Assembly (NCBI GenBank): GCA_015654675.1 | Contig: JAATGM010000042.1 | Coordinates: forward strand, 1-64,000 | DNA: 64,000 nucleotides | Direction: 5' to 3' | Source: Planctomycetota bacterium | GTDB lineage: Bacteria > Planctomycetota > Phycisphaerae > UBA1845 > UTPLA1 | In this document: positions 61,907 to 64,000 of the stretch, piece after piece | Numbering within the stretch: position 1 is the stretch's first letter | Layout of the letters: the number at the start of each line of letters is the position of its first letter | Notes under the pieces: generated by a model | What the model was told of the DNA's origin: nothing | What the model saw: only the letters and a program-made list of their open reading frames with translations | Databases searched by the model: none | Program-made: the position numbers and the translations under genes

Positions 61907-62014
61907 ATCCTTCCGGGATGACGTTCGGCCACACGCCGGTTATACTCTGCTGGGAGGCGGGGTCGCGTTACCGACCCACAGACATAACCTTATTACCCAT
62001 TTGGAGTTGTCGCC

Positions 62015-62650
62015 ATGCCGCCGTCCAAGCCGGTTGTCGGCCTTGCGGGCGGAATCGGGTCAGGGAAGTCCGAAGTTGGCCGAATTCTGGCGTCGTTGGG
62101 TGCTGCGGTCATTTCGTCGGACCAGCTAAACCGGCAAGAGCTTGAAAATACTGAAGTTAAGGATACTTTGGCACGCTGGTGGGGTCCGCGGGTACTGGCC
62201 GATGACGGAAGCGTAGATCGGGCCGTCGTCTCGGAAATCATCTTTGCGGATGAGACCCAAAAATCGCGGCTGGAAGCCCTGACTCACCCTAGAATTGCCC
62301 AGCGACGGCAGCGCTTGATGGAGCAATACTCGCACGATTCGGGTGTTCCGCTCATTGTCATCGACTCGCCGCTGTTGTTTGAAACCCACCTTGATCGCCT
62401 CTGCGACCGGATCATCTTCGTTGAATCTGATCGAGCGATTCGTTTGGAGCGAGTTAGGGCATCTCGCGGCTGGTCGGCAGATGAACTGGATCGTCGAGAA
62501 AAAATGCAGCAGCCACTTGAATTCAAACGAGCCCGGGCTGATCATGTTTGTACAAACAATTCCGACGTGGGTGCGCTGAGACAGCAAGTCAAAGCGATCT
62601 TTTCCCGGATTGTTTCCGGCACAGGATTTTCGGTGCAAGACGCTGGTTGA
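62015..62650 (+). CDS. coaE: dephospho-CoA kinase
   Basis: CoaE phosphorylates dephospho-CoA, the last step of coenzyme A synthesis. The 211-residue protein has P-loop GLAGGIGSGKSEVGRILASL, SSDQLNRQELENTEVKD (the conserved D), HPRIAQRRQRLMEQYS and DSPLLFETHLDRLCDRIIFV, all typical. ATG 62015 follows GGAG at 7 bases. It is the second CoA-pathway gene in the window (with panB at 43747) but not clustered with it. It precedes rho. Confidence 0.95.
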   Translation: MPPSKPVVGLAGGIGSGKSEVGRILASLGAAVISSDQLNRQELENTEVKDTLARWWGPRVLADDGSVDRAVVSEIIFADETQKSRLEALTHPRIAQRRQRLMEQYSHDSGVPLIVIDSPLLFETHLDRLCDRIIFVESDRAIRLERVRASRGWSADELDRREKMQQPLEFKRARADHVCTNNSDVGALRQQVKAIFSRIVSGTGFSVQDAG

Positions 62651-62655
62651 CCTTG

Positions 62656-62686
62656 CCTCGACCCGTTCGGGTCGAATGCGTCGAGG
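62656..62686 (+). promoter_or_regulatory. two overlapping alternative hairpins in the coaE-rho gap
   Basis: TCGACCCG (62658-62665) pairs with CGGGTCGA (62668-62675), and alternatively CCTCGAC (62656-62662) pairs with GTCGAGG (62680-62686). The two use the same bases, so only one forms at a time. In E. coli rho is autoregulated in its leader; a similar switch could act here, but the first hairpin may just end the coaE transcript. Confidence 0.35.
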
Positions 62687-62781
62687 TTTCCCGAGTCGAT
62701 TCCCCCCAAACAATCAGGCGCGGGTCGATCAACCGGCTTCGTTAAACACCTGGCAGAGCATTTTCACACGGAGGTTTTTTC

Positions 62782-64000
62782 ATGGCCAAAACGCACGGTT
62801 CCACGCGAAGCCGGTCCTCGCATTCGCGTTCGAGTTCAAGCTCGAAGCCCGCGGCACCGAAACGCGAAGAATCGTTCGATGAAGGCCTGGACGACCCGGT
62901 CGCCACGGCCGCACCGGCAGCGCCGCCTCCGAAGCCCCAGACGCCGCCACCCAAGGTCGCACCGATTCAACCTCCACCGCCCCCCGCGCCGCCCGCCGAT
63001 TCAATCGACGATGTCGACGGGCCCGTCGACGCTGAAACGCATGAGAAGTACGAGCAGGTCAAGCGCGGCGAGTTGCACATCCGCGATCTACAGAAGATGA
63101 GCGTTACCGATCTTCACGAAGTCGCCCGGAAGGAAGGCATCTCGGATTTTGCATCGCTTAAGAAGCAGGACCTGATCTTCAAAATCCTCAAGGAGCGCAT
63201 CAACAAGAACGGCTTGATGTACGGCGAGGGCGTCCTCGAAGTCCTGCCAGACGGCTTCGGCTTCCTGCGCAGCCCGGAGTACAACTACCTACCATGCCCG
63301 GATGACATCTATGTCAGTCCGTCGCAAATTCGCCGATTCGGCTTGCGGACCGGCCACACGATTTCGGGGCAGATTCGCCCGCCAAAGGAATCCGAAAAAT
63401 ACTTCGCGTTGCTCCGAGTCGAAGCGATCAACTACGAAGATCCAAACGTTGTCACCGAGAAAACCCTATTTGAAGACCTTACTCCGTTGCATCCGACCCG
63501 GCGATTCATCCTCGAGACGGCCGCGGGTGAGGTGAACATGCGCGTGGTCGATCTGGTGACGCCCATCGGAATGGGCCAGCGCATGCTGATCGTCGCTCCG
63601 CCCCGCACGGGAAAGACCGTGCTGCTCCAGAAGATTGCCAACGCGATTTCCAAGAACCGCCCCGAGGTGGTCGTCATCATTCTGCTGATCGACGAACGCC
63701 CGGAAGAAGTGACCGAAATGCAGCGGCATACACAGGCCGAAGTCGTCAGCTCAACGTTTGATGAGCCGGCGTCGCGGCATGTTCAGGTCGCTGAAATGGT
63801 TATCGAAAAGGCCAAGCGTCTGGTCGAATATGGCAAGGAAGTCGTAATTCTTCTCGACTCAATCACTCGGCTCGCCCGCGCCTACAACACCGAAGTCCCG
63901 CACTCCGGCAAGATTCTGACGGGCGGAGTCGATGCCAATGCGCTTCAGAAGCCCAAGCGATTCTTCGGTGCAGCCCGCAATATCGAAGAGGGCGGCAGTC
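62782..64000 (+). CDS. rho: transcription termination factor Rho, truncated at window end
   Basis: The first 406 codons are in the window and the gene continues beyond it. Rho is a hexameric helicase that ends transcription at unstructured C-rich RNA. A Ser/Arg- and Pro-rich N-terminal extension (about residues 1-75) comes before the N-terminal domain and RNA-binding OSB fold ([20 protein letters not shown]). Walker A is in [16 protein letters not shown], Walker B in [16 protein letters not shown] and the Q-loop in [20 protein letters not shown]. The ATG at 62782 follows GGAGG at 8 bases. Confidence 0.97.
   Translation, partial: MAKTHGSTRSRSSHSRSSSSSKPAAPKREESFDEGLDDPVATAAPAAPPPKPQTPPPKVAPIQPPPPPAPPADSIDDVDGPVDAETHEKYEQVKRGELHIRDLQKMSVTDLHEVARKEGISDFASLKKQDLIFKILKERINKNGLMYGEGVLEVLPDGFGFLRSPEYNYLPCPDDIYVSPSQIRRFGLRTGHTISGQIRPPKESEKYFALLRVEAINYEDPNVVTEKTLFEDLTPLHPTRRFILETAAGEVNMRVVDLVTPIGMGQRMLIVAPPRTGKTVLLQKIANAISKNRPEVVVIILLIDERPEEVTEMQRHTQAEVVSSTFDEPASRHVQVAEMVIEKAKRLVEYGKEVVILLDSITRLARAYNTEVPHSGKILTGGVDANALQKPKRFFGAARNIEEGGS

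Noticed and set aside
1-64000. tRNA, rRNA, CRISPR arrays, insertion sequences and prophage genes
   Set aside because: I looked for cloverleaf motifs (GGTTCGAATCC-type), repeat-spacer arrays, transposases and phage structural genes and found none.

Overview
The window is GC-rich bacterial chromosome with very strong G/C preference at third codon positions. Several features point to a planctomycete, probably of the Phycisphaerae type: an ECF sigma factor beside a Ser/Thr kinase with TPRs, a prepilin-like protein of the H-x-DG type, dockerin-like GDMNxDG repeats, a PEP-CTERM protein, small membrane proteins ending in a CPECG zinc ribbon, and a giant GreA like that of chlamydiae. This placement is inference. 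I see no rRNA, tRNA, CRISPR array, prophage or insertion sequence.

Layout. 1-8.3 kb: two related 4Fe-4S ferredoxins, a dimeric-type dUTPase, a YceH protein, nuoABC behind a Rex-like palindrome, secreted proteins, miaA and a YbhN-type membrane protein. 8.4-13.8 kb: ECF sigma factor, TPR kinase, a membrane Fe-S oxidoreductase and a YbaK-type deacylase. 14.4-17.6 kb: a three-gene signalling operon (HTH-receiver, HDOD histidine kinase, degenerate receiver). 17.8-21.4 kb: hemerythrin, cupin, ndk, a TlpA-like protein without its cysteines, and an aminotransferase. 21.5-25.2 kb: an atypical receiver, a secreted SdiA-regulated-like protein and two glycosyltransferases. 25.3-34.1 kb: giant greA, a zinc peptidase, large secreted proteins, an acetyltransferase and an amidohydrolase. 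34.1-43.5 kb: redox and stress genes, including two candidate selenoproteins, a SpoIIE-type phosphatase, a P1B ATPase, an NtrC-type regulator, aat and an HtrA protease. 43.7-54 kb: panB, small membrane and lipoproteins with zinc ribbons, repeat-rich spacers, a Tat-exported phosphoesterase, MarC and a PEP-CTERM protein. 54-64 kb: an antiporter, a FIST protein, hflX, two PilZ proteins, a possible small RNA, coaE and the 5' part of rho.

The strongest unusual signal is UGA recoding. At 34444-34446 (minus strand) an in-frame TGA stands exactly where a peroxiredoxin-like protein should have the first Cys of its WCxxC motif. At 41886-41888 (plus strand) an in-frame TGA replaces the C-terminal Cys of a tandem paralogue (40567-41196) that keeps TGC. 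Both TGAs are followed at the right distance by a hairpin with G in the first two loop positions, and the Cys paralogue has no such hairpin. I read both as selenocysteine genes that ordinary gene calling would truncate or split. No selA, selB, selC or selD lies in the window, so the decoding machinery must be looked for elsewhere in the genome.
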